NCBI RefSeq assembly: GCF_008274825.1 | Contig: NZ_CP030848.1 | Location: 248,001-312,000 of the forward strand | Source: Sphingobacterium hotanense | Lineage (GTDB): Bacteria; Bacteroidota; Bacteroidia; Sphingobacteriales; Sphingobacteriaceae | Direction: 5' to 3' | Length of the DNA stretch: 64,000 nucleotides | Shown: piece after piece, positions 63,301-64,000 of the stretch | Layout: each line of letters begins with the position of its first letter | How positions within the stretch are numbered: the stretch's first letter is position 1 | Program-made: the position numbers and the translations under genes | Notes under the pieces: model-generated | Database searches by the model: none | Seen by the model: the letters and a program-made list of their open reading frames with translations, nothing else | What the model was told of the DNA's origin: nothing

Positions 63301-63909
63301 AAAAGTAACAATGGACTGGAAGAGCTCCCTATCATCGTTTTTACAGGCAAGAGCCTTTCGGGGCATGAGGAAATGAAGATCAAAGAATACGCCGACTCGA
63401 TTGTCCTGAAGACCGTGCATTCTTATCAGCGCATCCTGGACGAAGTAAGCTTGTTCCTTCATTTGGTCGACCACCCTATCCAGAAAAAGAGCCTCACTTC
63501 GACACCTTCAACGGGCACCCTGGGCGATATCTTACAGCATAGAAAGATCTTGATCGCCGATGATGACATTCGCAATATCTTTTCCCTCTCCAGGGCACTG
63601 GAAAAATACCATGTTGAAGTATTTTCGGCCATGGACGGACAAGAGGCTTGTCAAATGCTGGAGAGCAATCCAGACATTGAAATCGTGCTAATGGACATTA
63701 TGATGCCTAATATGGACGGCTTTCAAGCAATTACCAAGATTCGAGAGCAGAGCAGATTCAAGAGCCTGCCAATTATTGCAGTGACTGCCAAAGCAATGGT
63801 TGGGGATCGGGAACGGTGCATCCGTGCCGGTGCTTCGGACTATATTTCCAAGCCGGTTGATACAGACCAGTTGATATCACTCCTGCGAGTATGGTTATTT
63901 GATCGATAA
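60328..63909 (+). CDS. Large hybrid sensor kinase: CHASE3-HAMP-GAF-HisKA-ATPase-REC x3
   Basis: 1193 residues. A membrane helix (~10-32) and CHASE3 domain (NAETGQRGFLLTGKDKFLDP) face the periplasm; a second helix (~180-205) leads to HAMP, a GAF domain (~275-425), a long coiled coil (~430-530) and HisKA (FLANMSHELRTPLNSILLLS, His534) with ATPase (NLLSNAIKFTEEGGVTM, GTGLGLSISREIARML). Three receivers follow with aspartates 853 (LLDIVLPIMDGW), 976 (VILDMGIPD) and 1123 (VLMDIMMPNMDGF). The middle receiver has EEN instead of the usual acidic cluster and may be weak. Such multi-receiver kinases drive phosphorelays; the signal is unknown. Confidence 0.95.
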   Translation: MAQKVIKNLQLGFGFSMLVLLASSVVMFLSLQQQRANKKLMDQSQANITNAQLILIDLQNAETGQRGFLLTGKDKFLDPYRDSRTFLPQRIDKLLNGELPAEQHTRAERLATLASRRIDVLDELIQQRRARADLSANLLDEGKEIMDSCRALISTIRQQEERRVEKRSQQLDDAAWTTSLLIAVASFLSLLITSLFFWKLRADYNQRGRLQQELIDKDAEMKRRLNLIRGIAQQITQGNYEVSIDDTQQDDLGTIAYSLQLMTESLRQNFHQLHWNQWRKDGLAELNAGLMGNQNVAEVSRFSLQFIRQYLQCDNGALYIVDRGMFKLMYSVGLKCAPEMEVPFSKGLLGEIYTSKTPKVLDDLFPQEFQLSLTHGELLVKQIVLMPVLYQKECIGVIELGNRNPLDGDRIELVQDFCETIGVALSAAQSRARVQQLLEETQTQTEELQVQHAELENLNSELEAQANKLRVSEEELRSQQEELLVSNRELENRSQVLEERNQMIAVRNMEIQEKAEALALSTKYKSEFLANMSHELRTPLNSILLLSKVLSENIEGNLNSEQVESSQVIWSSGNGLLNLIDEILDLSKIEAGKMSLEKEQFLLTDLLRDVQQMFRPLTKEKELYFHIENLLPADMQLSSDRMRLEQIVRNLLSNAIKFTEEGGVTMRLDYAGDRQDAIVLSVCDTGIGISPEKQQLVFEAFQQADGSTRRRFGGTGLGLSISREIARMLQGEISVESEPGKGSCFKLVLPIEGQQIELSELEDKVLDGREEPSHVEEGPSLMLATTIPEEIPDDRKHVEPGENTILIVEDDTVFARILLNYAQDAGYKGIVIVRGDKALAAAIAYKPKAILLDIVLPIMDGWQVLDALKANLQTRHIPVHMMSSEQAKKNESIRRGAIDFIRKPFEIEGLQGIFTKIDEALKKDPKKVLIVEENPKHAAALSTYLESFEISTEIKSSLEDSVHALTRGVVDCVILDMGIPDNVGYETLEAIKSNNGLEELPIIVFTGKSLSGHEEMKIKEYADSIVLKTVHSYQRILDEVSLFLHLVDHPIQKKSLTSTPSTGTLGDILQHRKILIADDDIRNIFSLSRALEKYHVEVFSAMDGQEACQMLESNPDIEIVLMDIMMPNMDGFQAITKIREQSRFKSLPIIAVTAKAMVGDRERCIRAGASDYISKPVDTDQLISLLRVWLFDR

Positions 63910-64000
63910 ATGAAAATTGAAAAAATGAACGTTTTAATAATTGATGATGATCATCGAAACATCTTTGCGCTCAAGACTGCATTGAAATCTCGAGGCATAA
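63910..64000 (+). CDS. Response regulator, 5' part only (runs off the window)
   Basis: The ATG at 63910 directly follows the kinase stop; an ATG at 63925 is also possible. The visible part MNVLIIDDDHRNIFALKTAL is the start of a receiver domain with the acidic DDD cluster. The rest lies beyond the window. It is probably the output or relay partner of the upstream kinases. Confidence 0.85.
   Translation, partial: MKIEKMNVLIIDDDHRNIFALKTALKSRGI

Overview
The window is a mosaic stretch of a Bacteroidota chromosome. SusC/SusD genes, CTnDOT-type tra genes, TTTG...TAnnTTTG promoter boxes and hybrid two-component kinases all fit. A Sphingobacteriaceae-like host is my inference; there is no rRNA or other marker gene to prove it. 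I see no tRNA, rRNA, CRISPR array or complete insertion sequence.

Layout. (1) 0.08-4.4 kb, minus strand: a mobilisation module (primase-like CHC2/Toprim protein, MobA, MobB relaxase, MobC coupling protein). (2) 5.1-10.9 kb: an orphan ECF sigma factor and a SusC/SusD pair lying between the mob and tra modules. (3) 11.6-22.7 kb, plus strand: a tightly packed conjugation operon (TraE, TraF, VirB4-like TraG, three tandem related TraI-like secreted proteins, TraJ, TraK, a TraL-position protein, TraM, TraN, two accessory genes). Together 1 and 3 look like an integrative conjugative element; no integrase is visible. (4) 22.8-23.4 kb: a YciF-type stress protein. (5) 23.9-28.4 kb: a visibly AT-richer block with an OmpA lipoprotein operon divergent from a TPR histidine kinase/LuxR response regulator pair. 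(6) 28.4-30.8 kb: a nearly gene-free stretch with a cluster of similar hairpins and a small broken membrane-protein gene. (7) 30.8-41.8 kb: a second, unrelated mobile-element segment carrying an arsenic operon (ArsR, membrane protein, DUF6428, phosphatase-like ArsC, Acr3), a DUF3408 protein, an oriT-like region, MobA/MobB, and a metal-related cargo (DUF6660, TonB receptor, CDF transporter). Its left end is fused in frame to the tail of an outer-membrane protein gene; its right end has a promoter but no integrase. (8) 41.9-50 kb: ClC channel, IS66 relic, a YwnB/YwnA-like oxidoreductase and Rrf2 regulator sharing an operator, ergothioneine genes egtB/egtD, and small stress-type proteins. (9) 49.9-64 kb: histidine kinases, an AsmA-like protein, zinc-ribbon, DUF4142 and helical-bundle stress proteins, then a large phosphorelay operon running off the right edge.

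The most interesting unexplained items are the hairpin cluster at 28.86-29.49 kb, the three tandem TraI-like genes, the chimeric gene at 30.8-31.9 kb, two independent operator pairs (ArsR and Rrf2), and several small genes or relics shorter than usual gene-calling limits.
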